64,000 nucleotides of DNA from Prevotella sp. (GCA_017623155.1 JAGAPR010000005.1:1-64000); one strand, 5' to 3'; positions 1-10,816 are shown, numbered from the stretch's first letter. Numbers and translations are program-made. The notes: generated by a model not told the origin, from the sequence alone.

Positions 1-10
1 GGTTGAGATA

Positions 11-300
11 CAATTATTCGGGGTTGAGCATGATTTTCGGGTGTTTTTGCTCTGCAATAAGGCCGTAATTGCATTGCATTTACGGCCTTATTGCGTTCCA
101 ATTACGGCCTAATTGGAATGCAATTACGGCCTAATTGGAAATGAGGAGGGGTTGCAGGGGAAGTAGGAGAGGTGTATTTTGTAGATAAGAGACTGACAGC
201 CAGTATTTTACGCGAAATGCTCTGAAAATGCGTTTTTTTCGCCGAGGAAATTATTTTTTGAAAAGAACGCAATTATGAGGCCTTATTTTGTAAAACAAAT
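11..300 (+). repeat. Dispersed hairpin repeat, copy A
   Basis: First of four copies of one intergenic element. It contains a perfect 15-bp stem, 54-68 pairing with 80-94 (GCAATAAGGCCGTAA), followed by two near-palindromes with the core CAATTACGGCCTAATTG at about 98-139. A diverged arm with a run of T and GAAAA follows. It is nearly identical over about 130 bases to the copy at 40160-40440, including the leader ttttcgggtgtttttgctct. Confidence 0.85.
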
Positions 301-437
301 AGCATAGTTGTTAAATTGTAAGCGCGAAATGTTAACTTGTATAAAAAGTGCTGACGCTAAGTCGGATTGCTAATTTTATATTTGGATTAAAGCATGACTT
401 TGTTTTCATAATTCATGATTATTACGAAGTAATATGG

Positions 438-445
438 TATATTTG
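438..445 (+). promoter_or_regulatory. Promoter -7 box of GH3 gene
   Basis: TATATTTG matches the Bacteroidetes -7 consensus TAnnTTTG. No clear -33 TTTG is seen at the expected distance. The box lies just downstream of an in-frame ATG at 434, so that ATG cannot be the start. Confidence 0.6.
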
Positions 446-481
446 CAGCAGCTAACATCATCATTTACAAAAAGCATGACT

Positions 482-2746
482 ATGAGAAAAGTACTATTTA
501 CCGTCGCTTTCGTGCTGCTCGGGGCGGCAACTTTCGCCAAGACAAAGACCATGGACGAGTTTATCGACGGTCTGATGAGCCGTATGACGCTGCGCGAGAA
601 AATAGGCCAGTTGAACCTTCTTCCTGCCGGAGAGATTGTCACCGGAGCCGAGATAGACACCGAGGTGGGTGGTAGCATCGCCGCCGGCGACATTGGCGGG
701 GTGTTTAATGTGAAAGGTGTCGATAAGATAAAAGCGCTGCAAGACATTGCCGTAAAGCGGAGCCGGCTCGGCATTCCGCTCATCGTGGGCATGGACGTGA
801 TACACGGTTACGAGACCATTTTCCCCATTCCGCTCGCGTTGTCGTGCTCGTGGGACACTGTGGCTGTGGAGCGCTCGGCGCGAATAGCCGCGCGCGAGGC
901 AGGTGCCGACGGTATCTGCTGGACGTTCAGTCCGATGGTAGACATCGCTCTCGATGCCCGTTGGGGACGCATCAGCGAGGGAAATGGTGAAGACCCGTTT
1001 CTCGGCTCGTGCATGGCGGCGGCCATGGTGCGCGGCTATCAGGGCGATTACAGCGGTGCAGACAACATCATGGCCTGTCTGAAACACTATGCCATGTATG
1101 GCGCGGCCGAGGCAGGAAAGGATTACAGCATGACAGACATGAGCCGCATAAGGATGTATAACCAGTATCTGCCGCCATACAAGGCTGCCGTCGAGGCCGG
1201 CGTGGGCAGCGTTATGTCGTCGTTCAACGTGGTCGATTATATTCCCGCCACGGCAAACAAGTGGCTGATGACCGATGTGTTGCGCGGCGAATGGGGTTTC
1301 GACGGAATGCTCGTCACCGACTACGAGTCGATAAGGGAAATCATAAAACACGGCACGGCCTCCAATCTTGCCGACGCATCGGCAATGGCTCTCAACGCCG
1401 GTACGGATATGGACATGTGCTCGAAAGGATTTATCGGCACGTTGGAGCAGTGTGTCGCCGATGGTAAAGTGACGTTGGAAGCTGTTGACAGGGCCTGTCG
1501 CAGGGTGCTCGAAGCCAAATACAAACTCGGATTGTTTGTCAATCCGTATAAATACTGCGATCCGAAACGACGCGATAAAAACATATTCACCGCCGAGAAC
1601 AGGGCTGCGGCACGGGAGATTGCCGCCGAGACTTTTGTGCTGTTGAAGAATAGCGGCGGCACACTGCCGCTTAAAAAAGAGGGGAAGATAGCACTGATAG
1701 GTCCGTTGGCCGACACCCGTGCCAATTTGGGCGGCACATGGTGCGTGGCGTACAGGCCGGAACTGTTTTCCACTCTGAAAGAAAGCATGGAGCGGGCACT
1801 TGCCGGAAAGGCCTCTCTGCTTTATGCACAGGGCTGCAACATCATGGCCGACGAGCGGCAACAGCGCGACGGCGAGTTCGGGAAAACAATCAATCGGGGC
1901 GATGACAGGCTGATGAAAGCCGAAGCTCTGGCCGTGGCACGGCAGGCCGACATCATCGTTTGCGCGATGGGAGAGACGGCCGACATGACGGGAGAGAGCT
2001 CGAGCCGTGCCGAATTGACCATGCCCGACGTTCAGGCCGAGTTGCTTGTCGAACTGGTGAAAACGGGAAAGCCCGTCGTGCTGCTCAACTTCTCGGGACG
2101 GCCCACGGTGCTCACTTGGGAGCAAGACCACGTGCAGGCGATAATGAACGTATGGTTTGGTGGCTCCGAGGCGGCTGATGCCATCTGTGACGTGCTGTTC
2201 GGTGACAAGGTTCCGGGCGGCCGGCTCACAGTCTCCATGCCGAGAACAACAGGGCAAGAGCCGCTATACTACAACCATCTCAGCTCCGGGCGGCCGGTGG
2301 AAGAGGGCGCAAAGCGATACTACAAATACCGCAACAACTACCTTGATGTGCGCAACGACCCGCTCTATCCGTTCGGTTACGGGCTGAGCTACACCACGTT
2401 TGAATACGGCGAACCGCGTCTGAGCAGTGCCACCATGCCGCAAGACGGACGCGTGACGGCCACCGTGACGGTGAAAAACACGGGAGGCAGAGACGCCGAC
2501 GAGGTGGTGCAGCTATACATCCGCGACCGTGTGGCATCGATAAGTCGTCCCGTCAAGGAACTCAAAGGGTTCAGACGGATACACCTCAAAGCGGGCGAAA
2601 GCCGCGATGTTGTGTTTGACATCACACCCGAAATGTTGAAATTCTACGACAGCAGATTGTGTTACGTGCTCGAACCGGGCGATTTCAGCATCATGACAGG
2701 TCCCGACAGCCGCCGGCTGAAGACCGTAAAACTGACGGTGAGATAA
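482..2746 (+). CDS. bglX: Glycoside hydrolase family 3 beta-glucosidase
   Basis: This is a secreted GH3 exo-acting enzyme, probably a beta-glucosidase of the BglX type that removes terminal glucose (or xylose) from oligosaccharides in the periplasm. The protein of about 754 residues has a cleavable signal peptide (MRKVLF...ATFA), the N-terminal TIM-barrel domain with KHYAMYG and VTDYES (the Asp is the expected nucleophile, near residue 280), the alpha/beta sandwich domain, and a C-terminal fibronectin-III-like domain (YPFGYGLSYTTFEY onward). The longest frame starts at 434, but the promoter box at 438-445 rules that out. ATG at 476 and 482 are both possible; 482 gives a clean signal peptide. 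No SusC/SusD pair is adjacent. The family is certain, the exact substrate is not. Confidence 0.9.
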   Translation: MRKVLFTVAFVLLGAATFAKTKTMDEFIDGLMSRMTLREKIGQLNLLPAGEIVTGAEIDTEVGGSIAAGDIGGVFNVKGVDKIKALQDIAVKRSRLGIPLIVGMDVIHGYETIFPIPLALSCSWDTVAVERSARIAAREAGADGICWTFSPMVDIALDARWGRISEGNGEDPFLGSCMAAAMVRGYQGDYSGADNIMACLKHYAMYGAAEAGKDYSMTDMSRIRMYNQYLPPYKAAVEAGVGSVMSSFNVVDYIPATANKWLMTDVLRGEWGFDGMLVTDYESIREIIKHGTASNLADASAMALNAGTDMDMCSKGFIGTLEQCVADGKVTLEAVDRACRRVLEAKYKLGLFVNPYKYCDPKRRDKNIFTAENRAAAREIAAETFVLLKNSGGTLPLKKEGKIALIGPLADTRANLGGTWCVAYRPELFSTLKESMERALAGKASLLYAQGCNIMADERQQRDGEFGKTINRGDDRLMKAEALAVARQADIIVCAMGETADMTGESSSRAELTMPDVQAELLVELVKTGKPVVLLNFSGRPTVLTWEQDHVQAIMNVWFGGSEAADAICDVLFGDKVPGGRLTVSMPRTTGQEPLYYNHLSSGRPVEEGAKRYYKYRNNYLDVRNDPLYPFGYGLSYTTFEYGEPRLSSATMPQDGRVTATVTVKNTGGRDADEVVQLYIRDRVASISRPVKELKGFRRIHLKAGESRDVVFDITPEMLKFYDSRLCYVLEPGDFSIMTGPDSRRLKTVKLTVR

Positions 2747-2764
2747 CTATTTTAAGTGATGGGT

Positions 2765-2795
2765 TTTGCCAATCGCCCAAATATTATTAATTTTG
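2765..2795 (+). promoter_or_regulatory. gpmI promoter (TTTG-N19-TAATTTTG)
   Basis: TTTG at 2765-2768 and TAATTTTG at 2788-2795 are separated by exactly 19 bases, the optimal Bacteroidetes arrangement. The predicted transcript has a leader of about 65 bases before the gpmI ATG. Confidence 0.8.
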
Positions 2796-2868
2796 CAATT
2801 CGAATGTCACATATATAAATATGTGCGTGCGATATGCAGACAAATAACATTTAAATAACATACAGACT

Positions 2869-4392
2869 ATGGCAAAAAAAGCGTTATTGATGATTCTCGA
2901 CGGATGGGGAATCGGAAAACATGGTAATGGCGACGTGATATACAACACGCCGACACCGTATCTCGACTATCTCACGGCCGTGAGCGCACATTCCGAGTTG
3001 CAGGCTTCGGGCGAGAACGTGGGACTTCCCGACGGACAGATGGGTAACTCGGAGGTAGGTCACCTCAACATCGGTGCCGGCCGCGTGGTATATCAGGATT
3101 TGGTGAAAATCAACCGCGCCTGCAAGGACGGCTCTATACTGCAAAATCCCGGCATCGTGGCCGCATACAGCTATGCCCGCGACAATGGCAAGAAACTGCA
3201 TCTTATGGGATTGACTTCTAACGGAGGCGTACACTCGTCGCTCGACCATCTGCACAAACTCATCGAGATAGGAAAGGAATACGGGTTGGCAAAGACGTTC
3301 GTACATTGCTTCATGGACGGTCGCGATACCGACCCGAAGAGTGGCGCGGGCTTCATAAAGGAACTGTCCGAGGTGTGCGAGGCTAACGGTGCAGCCATCG
3401 CGAGCATCATCGGCCGCTTCTACGCCATGGACCGCGATAAGCGTTGGAACCGTGTGAAAGAGGCTTACGACCTTATCGTCGACGCGAAAGGCAGGCAGGC
3501 CGATGACATGGTGCGGGCAATGGAAGAGAGCTATGCCGACGGAGTGACCGACGAGTTTATCAAACCGATAACAAACGCCAAAGTAGACGGACGCATCGAA
3601 GAGGGCGATGTGGTGATTTTCTTCAACTTCCGCAACGACCGAGCAAAGGAACTGACGCAGGTACTCACCCAGCAGGATATGCCGGAAGAGGGCATGCACA
3701 CGATAAAAGGTCTGCAATACTACTGCATGACACCCTACGATGCGTCGTTCACGGGCGTGAATATCCTGTTCCCGAAAGAGAATGTGGAGAACACTCTGGG
3801 CGAATATCTCAGCGCGCAGGGCAAGAAACAGCTGCACACAGCCGAGACGGAGAAGTATGCCCACGTGACATTCTTCTTCAACGGAGGCCGCGAGACGCCG
3901 TTCGAGGGTGAGGACAGAATTCTCGTGCCGTCGCCCAAGGTGGCCACATACGACCTGAAGCCGGAGATGAGCGCATACGAGGTGAAAGACAAGCTCGTGG
4001 GAGCCATCAACACACAGGAGTATGATTTCATCGTCGTGAACTTCGCAAACGGCGACATGGTGGGACACACCGGTATATACAATGCCATCGCCAAGGCCGT
4101 GCATGCCGTGGACAACTGCGTGCGCGAGGTGATAGAGGCAGCCAAGGCAAACGACTATGAGGCCATCATCATCGCCGACCACGGCAACGCCGACAACGCG
4201 ATAAACGAAGACGGAACACCGAACACCGCCCACTCGCTGAACCCCGTGCCGTTCATCTATGTGACGGACAACAACAGCGCGACGGTGAAAGACGGCCGAC
4301 TGGCCGACGTGGCTCCGTCTATCCTGCACATAATGGGACTCGAGCAGCCCGCCGACATGACAGGCGAGAACCTTATCTGCGACAACAAATAA
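2869..4392 (+). CDS. gpmI: 2,3-bisphosphoglycerate-independent phosphoglycerate mutase
   Basis: This enzyme interconverts 3- and 2-phosphoglycerate in glycolysis and gluconeogenesis, in the cytoplasm, using two metal ions. The 507-residue length is normal for iPGM. Visible motifs are the N-terminal metal-binding LDGWG (Asp11), the nucleophilic serine in [14 protein letters not shown] (Ser61), the substrate-binding [12 protein letters not shown] and FRNDRA stretches, and the C-terminal metal motifs GDMVGHTG and ADHGNAD. It is a single-gene unit with a consensus promoter upstream and a strong bidirectional terminator downstream, which fits a highly expressed housekeeping gene. Confidence 0.97.
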   Translation: MAKKALLMILDGWGIGKHGNGDVIYNTPTPYLDYLTAVSAHSELQASGENVGLPDGQMGNSEVGHLNIGAGRVVYQDLVKINRACKDGSILQNPGIVAAYSYARDNGKKLHLMGLTSNGGVHSSLDHLHKLIEIGKEYGLAKTFVHCFMDGRDTDPKSGAGFIKELSEVCEANGAAIASIIGRFYAMDRDKRWNRVKEAYDLIVDAKGRQADDMVRAMEESYADGVTDEFIKPITNAKVDGRIEEGDVVIFFNFRNDRAKELTQVLTQQDMPEEGMHTIKGLQYYCMTPYDASFTGVNILFPKENVENTLGEYLSAQGKKQLHTAETEKYAHVTFFFNGGRETPFEGEDRILVPSPKVATYDLKPEMSAYEVKDKLVGAINTQEYDFIVVNFANGDMVGHTGIYNAIAKAVHAVDNCVREVIEAAKANDYEAIIIADHGNADNAINEDGTPNTAHSLNPVPFIYVTDNNSATVKDGRLADVAPSILHIMGLEQPADMTGENLICDNK

Positions 4393-4427
4393 GCATCGCC
4401 GCAGGGTGTATGCGACGTTATGAAACG

Positions 4428-4464
4428 AAAACGCCTGAGAAGTCAAATGCTTCTCAGGCGTTTT
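4428..4464. terminator. Bidirectional terminator between gpmI and trpS
   Basis: Perfect 15-bp stem (AAAACGCCTGAGAAG at 4428-4442 pairing with 4450-4464) with a 7-base loop, followed by T residues on both strands. It sits between two convergent genes. Confidence 0.9.
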
Positions 4465-4543
4465 TATGTCGTGACGCGAGGCCGAAAATGTGGCGCGACG
4501 GTATCGGGTGTGGCGAAAATACGCACCCGTCCTGCTGCCGTGA

Positions 4544-5653
<1,110 letters not shown>

Positions 5654-5679
5654 TTAATCGTTTGTTACTTACAGGGCGG

Positions 5680-6024
5680 TCATAGCACGGCCGCCACCTT
5701 CCTGATTCTTGCCAGCCGCTCGAGGAACGACTTGTCAGACTTAGCTTTTTGCATGTCATATCGTGCCTGTTGTTTCAGCCAGATGTCTGCATCTATCCCC
5801 AAGGCAGCCTCGAAAAGCAGTGCATATTCGGTCGAAACGGCGCGCTTCCCGTTAAGTATTTCATTGAGCAGAGTGGGCGAAATACCCATTTGGGCCGCCA
5901 GCTTACGCTGAGAAATCCCTCTATACTCTATCTCGTCTTTTATCATCTCACCCGGATGTATGAGGTAAGAAGACGTCAGGTTGTTGGCAATCATGCCGGG
6001 GTCAACTCCTTCTATTGTTACCAT
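5680..6024 (-). CDS. higA: HigA/VapI-type XRE antitoxin-like regulator (orphan)
   Basis: Small DNA-binding protein of the HigA family, about 114 residues. It has the family opening IHPGEMIKDEIEYRGISQ, an XRE helix-turn-helix (QRKLAAQMGISPTLLNEILNGKR), and the conserved LGIDADIWLKQQARYD segment. In HigBA modules the toxin HigB normally lies directly upstream; here only about 70 bases separate this gene from the next one and no HigB is present, so the antitoxin is orphan. The longer frame (TTG at 6042) falls inside the promoter box at 6040-6047, so ATG at 6024 is the start. It may have become a stand-alone autoregulator. Confidence 0.85.
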   Translation of the reverse strand: MVTIEGVDPGMIANNLTSSYLIHPGEMIKDEIEYRGISQRKLAAQMGISPTLLNEILNGKRAVSTEYALLFEAALGIDADIWLKQQARYDMQKAKSDKSFLERLARIRKVAAVL

Positions 6025-6039
6025 AATATAGCTGTTTTG

Positions 6040-6070
6040 CAAAAGTAATGCTTTTATCTGATATTCACAA
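6040..6070 (-). promoter_or_regulatory. higA promoter (TTG-N20-TACTTTTG)
   Basis: On the minus strand TTG (6068-6070) and TACTTTTG (6040-6047) are separated by 20 bases. The box ends 15 bases before the ATG at 6024, implying a very short leader. Confidence 0.65.
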
Positions 6071-6096
6071 ATAAGTGAACGAAAAGTTATAGACGC

Positions 6097-7584
6097 TTAC
6101 TCCGTGCGGTCTTTCGGCGCGGCTGGTGCCTTTCCGTCGGGAATCTCGGTGGCTTTGACGTCGAGATACTTCTTCGACGAGTCTATCGCGATGAGCACTC
6201 CGTCGCAGTCGGCAGTTCCGCCGGTGCGCGGCCTGAACGTCAGAACCTTGCTGTCATACTCCCCGAGATATGTCAGCCGGCCGTCGGTGGGGTTCATCCA
6301 CCACACATTCTTTTTGCCGCCGCTTATTGCTGTGAGGTCTATTGTCATGTCGCGGCCCGTGTGGTTGTATACGAGCAGGTAGTCGTTGCCGCGCGTTGCT
6401 ATGAGGCGGTCGTAGCGGAGGCCGTTGTTCCGGATAACGCTTTGGTCCGGCCGGCGGTCGAAGTAGGGCAGGGCGAGCATCAGATGCTTCACATATTTCA
6501 TCTGGTTATAGCCCGGATCGTCCATCGCCCTGTACCACGGCTTGCTCTCGCCGTCGGCGAAATAGGCACCGGCGATGCCCGGCTTTACGAATTGCATGAT
6601 GGCGTTGTGGCCGTAGGTGTGGCCGCACGAGCCGGCAAATACCGACCAGTAGGCATAGCGGCGCACGTCGCGGGCCGTCCATCGCGGCTCGTCGGCATCG
6701 TGCAGTCCCTGCGGAATGTCCTCGTAGCTCGGCTCTCCGTCGAGCACGGGCTTCATCGGCTTGCGGCTCCACGCCGAGTCGACATACATCCACGAGTCTT
6801 CCTCCGTGCCGTCGGGGATGGGATAGTCTTTGTTGCCCATGCGCTGGCCGTAGCGTCGGTGTCCGCTTTGGAACATGTTGAAGTCGAGCCACGGGCGGTT
6901 GTTGAACCATTGTGCCGACGTGGTGCGGCCGCGCGGGTGGAACGTCATCAGATGGTTTGTGTCTATGTTCTTTATCGTTGTGGCCAAAGCGTCCCACACT
7001 TCGGGATGAATGTTGCCTTGAATGTCGCCTCCCATTATCCACACGATGTTCTTTTTGTCCTTGTATCTGTTGGCGAGGAACGTGCCGTAGCTGCGTGCCT
7101 GCGCTTCGTTCATCTTCCCCGCTTTCACCATTCCGCCCCAGATGCACACCATGCCGATGTATATGCCGTGTGCGGCGGCGCGGTCGATGATATAGTCTAA
7201 ATGATCCCAATATCCGTAAACGCCGTCTTTGCCGACGTGCGAGAAGTCGAAGCCGTGGGGCATGGACATACTGCCGTATGCGTTGAAAGCCGGTATCGCG
7301 TTGATCACCTGCACCTGCACCACGTTAAATCCCGCCCCGGCGCAGCGCTTGAGATAGTAGTCGGCCTCGTCGCGGTTGAGCCGTTCGGGCAGCAGCCATC
7401 CCGTATCGCCGAGCCAGAAGAACGGCTGTCCGCCTGCGTGCATCAGAAAGCGGCCGTCGGCCGATACTTGCAATCGCCCGTTGTCCCACGGTTTCGGTGC
7501 TGCGGAAGCATTGTTCGTCACGGCGTGTAGCACAAATACAATCGCCACGGCGATAAAGCGAAAAAAGTTTATAGATATTTTCAT
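6097..7584 (-). CDS. GH140-like (DUF4038) secreted glycoside hydrolase
   Basis: Secreted TIM-barrel hydrolase of the DUF4038/GH140 group, whose characterised members include apiosidases acting on rhamnogalacturonan II side chains. The 495-residue protein starts with a signal peptide ending near ASAAP, then has the family motifs FFWLGDTGWLL, GFNVVQVQVI, NIVWIMGGD and DGEPSYED, and a small C-terminal beta-sandwich domain (DUF4038-associated collagen-binding-like) from about residue 410. It is divergently transcribed from the GH95 gene across a 190-base promoter region. Real substrate unknown; apiosidase is a family-based guess. Confidence 0.85.
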   Translation of the reverse strand: MKISINFFRFIAVAIVFVLHAVTNNASAAPKPWDNGRLQVSADGRFLMHAGGQPFFWLGDTGWLLPERLNRDEADYYLKRCAGAGFNVVQVQVINAIPAFNAYGSMSMPHGFDFSHVGKDGVYGYWDHLDYIIDRAAAHGIYIGMVCIWGGMVKAGKMNEAQARSYGTFLANRYKDKKNIVWIMGGDIQGNIHPEVWDALATTIKNIDTNHLMTFHPRGRTTSAQWFNNRPWLDFNMFQSGHRRYGQRMGNKDYPIPDGTEEDSWMYVDSAWSRKPMKPVLDGEPSYEDIPQGLHDADEPRWTARDVRRYAYWSVFAGSCGHTYGHNAIMQFVKPGIAGAYFADGESKPWYRAMDDPGYNQMKYVKHLMLALPYFDRRPDQSVIRNNGLRYDRLIATRGNDYLLVYNHTGRDMTIDLTAISGGKKNVWWMNPTDGRLTYLGEYDSKVLTFRPRTGGTADCDGVLIAIDSSKKYLDVKATEIPDGKAPAAPKDRTE

Positions 7585-7611
7585 CGTTATTATATATGTA
7601 TATACATCTTA

Positions 7612-7619
7612 CAAAGATA
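7612..7619 (-). promoter_or_regulatory. GH140 promoter -7 box
   Basis: TATCTTTG on the minus strand, 28 bases upstream of the ATG at 7584. It forms a divergent promoter pair with the box at 7714-7721. Confidence 0.65.
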
Positions 7620-7713
7620 GCGAATAATATCCACAAAAAGCCTTTTGGTGCATGAAAATATCGGCAGGCAATGATTTTTCAGGCATGTTGGGAGCTAAAT
7701 GGAATATAATCAT

Positions 7714-7721
7714 TACTTTTG
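7714..7721 (+). promoter_or_regulatory. GH95 promoter -7 box
   Basis: TACTTTTG on the plus strand, about 53 bases upstream of the GH95 ATG. A TTG at 7688-7690 is the nearest -33 candidate, with a slightly long 23-base spacing. Confidence 0.6.
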
Positions 7722-7774
7722 CATAATGCGGGTTTGGCCCGCGGATACAATTACAACTAAAACAAAAAAAAGAC

Positions 7775-10252
7775 ATGAGAAAACTACTGGCAGCGGCCGT
7801 GACGCTTTTGGTCATGACAAATACCAAAGCTCTTTCGCAGAGCTACGGTCTTTGGTACGACCGTCCCGCAATGACGTGGACACAGGCATTGCCCATCGGC
7901 AACGGCCGTCTGGGAGCGATGGTGTATGGCAATCCCGGCGTGGAACACATCCAACTGAACGAGGAGACGATATGGGCGGGACAGCCCAATCACAGTTTTA
8001 ACCCCAAGGCGAAAGCCGCTTTGCCCGATGTGCGCAGGCTGATATTCGACGGTAAGTACCGCGAGGCGCAGGAATTGATAAACAGCGACATTATGCCGGG
8101 ATACGACCGGAGCAACGGTATGCCGTATCAGACATTCGGCGACCTGTATATCTCCATGCCGGGACATTCGAAATATACCGATTACCGGCGCGCGTTGAAC
8201 ATCGACTCGGCTTTGTCTGTCGTCACATATACCGCAGGCGGCGTGACATATCGGCGCGAAGCAATAGCCACTCTCGGCAAAGGCGACAACGTGGTGGCCG
8301 TGCGGTTCACGGCGAGCCGCCCGGGAAGCATCACGTTCAATGCCAACATGACCTCGCCGCATCATGACGTGATAACGCGCAGCGAATGCGACACGGCAAC
8401 GCTCAGCGGTGTGTCGTCGGACCATGAGCGGGTGAAGAGTCTCGTGAAATTTCAAGGTCGGATGGCCGTCGAGACCAAAGGCGGCCACTGCTCGTGTGCC
8501 GACGGAGTGATTTCCGTGTCGGGAGCCGATGAGGCCGTGGTGTATGTGTCGATAGCCACCAACTTTGTAAACTACGAGGATGTGAGCGCCGACGAGACGG
8601 CAAGGGCGAAAGAGCATATGCGGAAGGCTGTGGCCAAGGGCTTCGGGCGGTTGAAGGCCGACCATGTAAGTGAGTATCGGCGATACTACAACCGCGTGAG
8701 GATAAATCTCGGAGCCGACCGATATGCGGAACTGCCCACCGACAAGCGTCTCAAACAGTTTGCCGAAAGCACGAAAGCCGGGCTCGACAATTATTTCATA
8801 GCCAACTATTTCCAGTTCGGCCGCTATCTGCTCATCTGCTCGTCGCAGCCCGGCACGCAGCCCGCCAACCTGCAAGGAATATGGAACGAGAAACTGATGC
8901 CCAAATGGGACAGCAAATATACGGTGAACATAAACACCGAGATGAATTACTGGCCGGCCGAGCCCACAAACCTCACCGAACTCAACGACCCGCTGTTTGC
9001 CATGATTTCGGACCTCACGAAGACCGGGCACCGCACGGCACAAGAGATGTACGGAGCCGACGGATGGGTGCTTCATCACAATACAGACCTATGGCGACAG
9101 ACAACACCGGTAGACAAAGCGACGGCCGGCATGTGGATGATGGGCGCGGCATGGATGTGCCGTCACCTGTGGGAACATTATCTATATACCGGCGATACGG
9201 AATTTTTGCGTCGCGTTTACCCTACGATGCTCGGAGCGGCGCGCTTCTTTGACGATACGATGCAGACCGACCCGCGCAACGGTTGCCTTGTAGTGTGCCC
9301 GAGCGTGTCTCCGGAAAACTCGCCGAAAGGCGGCGTCCCCATCAACACGGGCGTGACGATGGACAACGAAATACTCTTCGAACTGTTTAACGAGGTGGCC
9401 GACGCCGCCGGGATACTGGGCGAAGACAAAGCCGTGGCGGCGCATTACAGGGCGAAAATCGACAGTTTGCCGCCGATGCGGATAGGCAGTTGGGGACAGT
9501 TGCAGGAGTGGATGGAAGACTGGGACAACCCGAACGACCGTCACCGCCACGTGTCGCATCTCTACGCACTGTACCCGGGAAGTCAGATTTCGCCATATCG
9601 CACGCCGGAGCTGTTCGATGCCGCCCGCACGTCGCTCACTCATCGCGGCGACGTGAGCACCGGATGGTCGATGGGTTGGAAGGTTTGTTTCTGGGCACGG
9701 TTGCTCGACGGCGACCACGCCATGAAACTGATATCAGACCAGCTCACGCTCTCGCCCGACACGTTCCTCGTCGTGGGCAACGTGAGACAGCGCGGAGGAA
9801 CATATCCCAACCTGTTCGACGCGCACCCGCCGTTCCAGATCGACGGTAATTTCGGATGCACGGCGGGCATTGCCGAGATGCTGCTCCAGAGTCACGACGG
9901 ATTTATCTATCTGCTGCCCGCGCTACCATCGACATGGCGCGACGGCAATATTGTGGGACTTGTGGCGCGCGGTGGTTTCGAGATAGACATGGAGTGGCGC
10001 GGCGGCCGGTTGAAGCGGGCTGTCATCCGCTCGCGCAACGGCGGAAATTGCCGCCTGCGCTCACTCACGCCCCTGCGCGGAAAAGGACTTGCCAAGGCCA
10101 AGGGTAGCAACCCGAACGCCATTTTCGACCTCCCCGCCAATCAGCGACTCGAGATTAGCAAGGAGGCTAAACTCAAGTCGCCCGCAATGCCAAAGACATA
10201 TCTTTACGACTTGAAGACTGTGAAAGGCGGCGAGTATGTGCTGACATTTTGA
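7775..10252 (+). CDS. GH95 alpha-L-fucosidase
   Basis: Secreted inverting glycoside hydrolase of family GH95, typically an alpha-1,2-L-fucosidase (some members act as galactosidases). The 825-residue protein has a signal peptide (to about residue 21), the N-terminal beta-sandwich with [13 protein letters not shown] and [10 protein letters not shown], and the (alpha/alpha)6 catalytic barrel. Expected catalytic motifs are visible: NINTEMNYW (the Asn pair), [11 protein letters not shown] (acidic residue) and QIDGNFG (Asp). A C-terminal beta domain closes the protein. Together with the GH140 and GH3 genes it suggests use of fucosylated plant or host glycans, though no SusCD transporter is in the window. 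Confidence 0.93.
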   Translation: MRKLLAAAVTLLVMTNTKALSQSYGLWYDRPAMTWTQALPIGNGRLGAMVYGNPGVEHIQLNEETIWAGQPNHSFNPKAKAALPDVRRLIFDGKYREAQELINSDIMPGYDRSNGMPYQTFGDLYISMPGHSKYTDYRRALNIDSALSVVTYTAGGVTYRREAIATLGKGDNVVAVRFTASRPGSITFNANMTSPHHDVITRSECDTATLSGVSSDHERVKSLVKFQGRMAVETKGGHCSCADGVISVSGADEAVVYVSIATNFVNYEDVSADETARAKEHMRKAVAKGFGRLKADHVSEYRRYYNRVRINLGADRYAELPTDKRLKQFAESTKAGLDNYFIANYFQFGRYLLICSSQPGTQPANLQGIWNEKLMPKWDSKYTVNINTEMNYWPAEPTNLTELNDPLFAMISDLTKTGHRTAQEMYGADGWVLHHNTDLWRQTTPVDKATAGMWMMGAAWMCRHLWEHYLYTGDTEFLRRVYPTMLGAARFFDDTMQTDPRNGCLVVCPSVSPENSPKGGVPINTGVTMDNEILFELFNEVADAAGILGEDKAVAAHYRAKIDSLPPMRIGSWGQLQEWMEDWDNPNDRHRHVSHLYALYPGSQISPYRTPELFDAARTSLTHRGDVSTGWSMGWKVCFWARLLDGDHAMKLISDQLTLSPDTFLVVGNVRQRGGTYPNLFDAHPPFQIDGNFGCTAGIAEMLLQSHDGFIYLLPALPSTWRDGNIVGLVARGGFEIDMEWRGGRLKRAVIRSRNGGNCRLRSLTPLRGKGLAKAKGSNPNAIFDLPANQRLEISKEAKLKSPAMPKTYLYDLKTVKGGEYVLTF

Positions 10253-10297
10253 TGTAAAGCGGCATTATCCGCAGTCGGAATTCTATTGATAATGCAG

Positions 10298-10338
10298 GTT
10301 AAGGGCTTCTCATTTTAAGGCAGTGAGAAGCCCTTAAC
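10298..10338. terminator. Hairpin downstream of GH95
   Basis: Perfect 15-bp stem, GTTAAGGGCTTCTCA (10298-10312) pairing with 10324-10338, with an 11-base loop. The following tract is not T-rich, so termination is likely but not certain. The preceding ATAATGCAGGTTAA also occurs at the hairpin near repeat copy C. Confidence 0.6.
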
Positions 10339-10352
10339 ACTATTTAGCGTAT

Positions 10353-10715
10353 TTAACATTTTGAATTTATCTTTACACGCTAAGTGCTCTGAGAATCGAT
10401 TCTTTTCCAAGAAAAATTTTTTTGGCGCAAATACGCGAATTATGAAGAACTTTGCATAAACGTTTGTATATAAGAGTGTTACAACGATTTTGCTCGTTTT
10501 TGAATGCCTCAAAAATCATCTTGTTTTCCAATTAGGCCGTAATTGCATTCCAATTACGGCCTAATTGCACGACGGTTAGGCCGTAAATGCAATGCAATTA
10601 CGGCCTTATTGCAGAGCAAAAATGCCCAAAAAGGGAAGAAAATCGATTGAAATTGTTGATGAAGGTTAAATTATAGGTGGTTATGGTTAAATATTTTAAG
10701 TTAACAAAACCTACT
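10353..10715 (-). repeat. Dispersed hairpin repeat, copy B
   Basis: Minus-strand copy of the GGCCGTAATTGC element. Its left end (10686-10715) is identical over 30 bases to 17358-17387 in copy C. The hairpin core lies at about 10529-10616, and the right arm matches copy C over roughly 120 bases (for example TTGGAAAACAAGA on the minus strand). Confidence 0.85.
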
Positions 10716-10816
10716 TCGCGAAAAATAAATGTAACGTGTTTTTACTTTCGATTTTAACACTTTATGTTAAAAAGTAAAGATTAAAGATAAAAAGTTGTCG
10801 TTTTTGTTGTTGTTTG

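Larger units (their letters stand above)
1..481. other. Intergenic: repeat copy A and GH3 promoter
   Basis: No gene is supported here. The stretch holds one copy of the GGCCGTAATTGC hairpin repeat (about 11-300), then AT-rich DNA, then the TATATTTG promoter box of the GH3 gene. The gene that would flank the left side lies outside the window. Confidence 0.7.
10253..10816. other. Intergenic: terminator hairpin and repeat copy B
   Basis: No gene supported. The stretch holds a strong hairpin just after the GH95 gene and then repeat copy B in minus orientation. A 65-codon open frame at 10315-10512 on the minus strand lies inside the repeat arm and is not counted as a gene. Confidence 0.7.

Noticed and set aside
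50..140. Tandem GGCCGTAATTGC units resembling a CRISPR array
   Set aside because: Units are inverted repeats of about 19 bases with no regular unique spacers, and no cas gene is in the window.
434..475. Upstream in-frame start of the GH3 gene at 434
   Set aside because: It overlaps the TATATTTG promoter box at 438-445, so the transcript begins after it.
494..2257. Long open frame on the minus strand (587 codons) across the GH3 gene
   Set aside because: Antisense shadow of a high-GC coding gene; composition is His/Arg/Val-rich and no promoter or family motif supports it.
2884..4446. Long open frame on the minus strand (520 codons) across gpmI
   Set aside because: Shadow of gpmI, whose motifs and promoter are clear.
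10315..10512. 65-codon minus-strand frame in repeat copy B, with a similar translated segment (LYTxVY) in copy C
   Set aside because: The translation is conserved only because the DNA repeat is; the equivalent region in copy D is broken by a stop and copy A reads unlike it, so it is not a gene.
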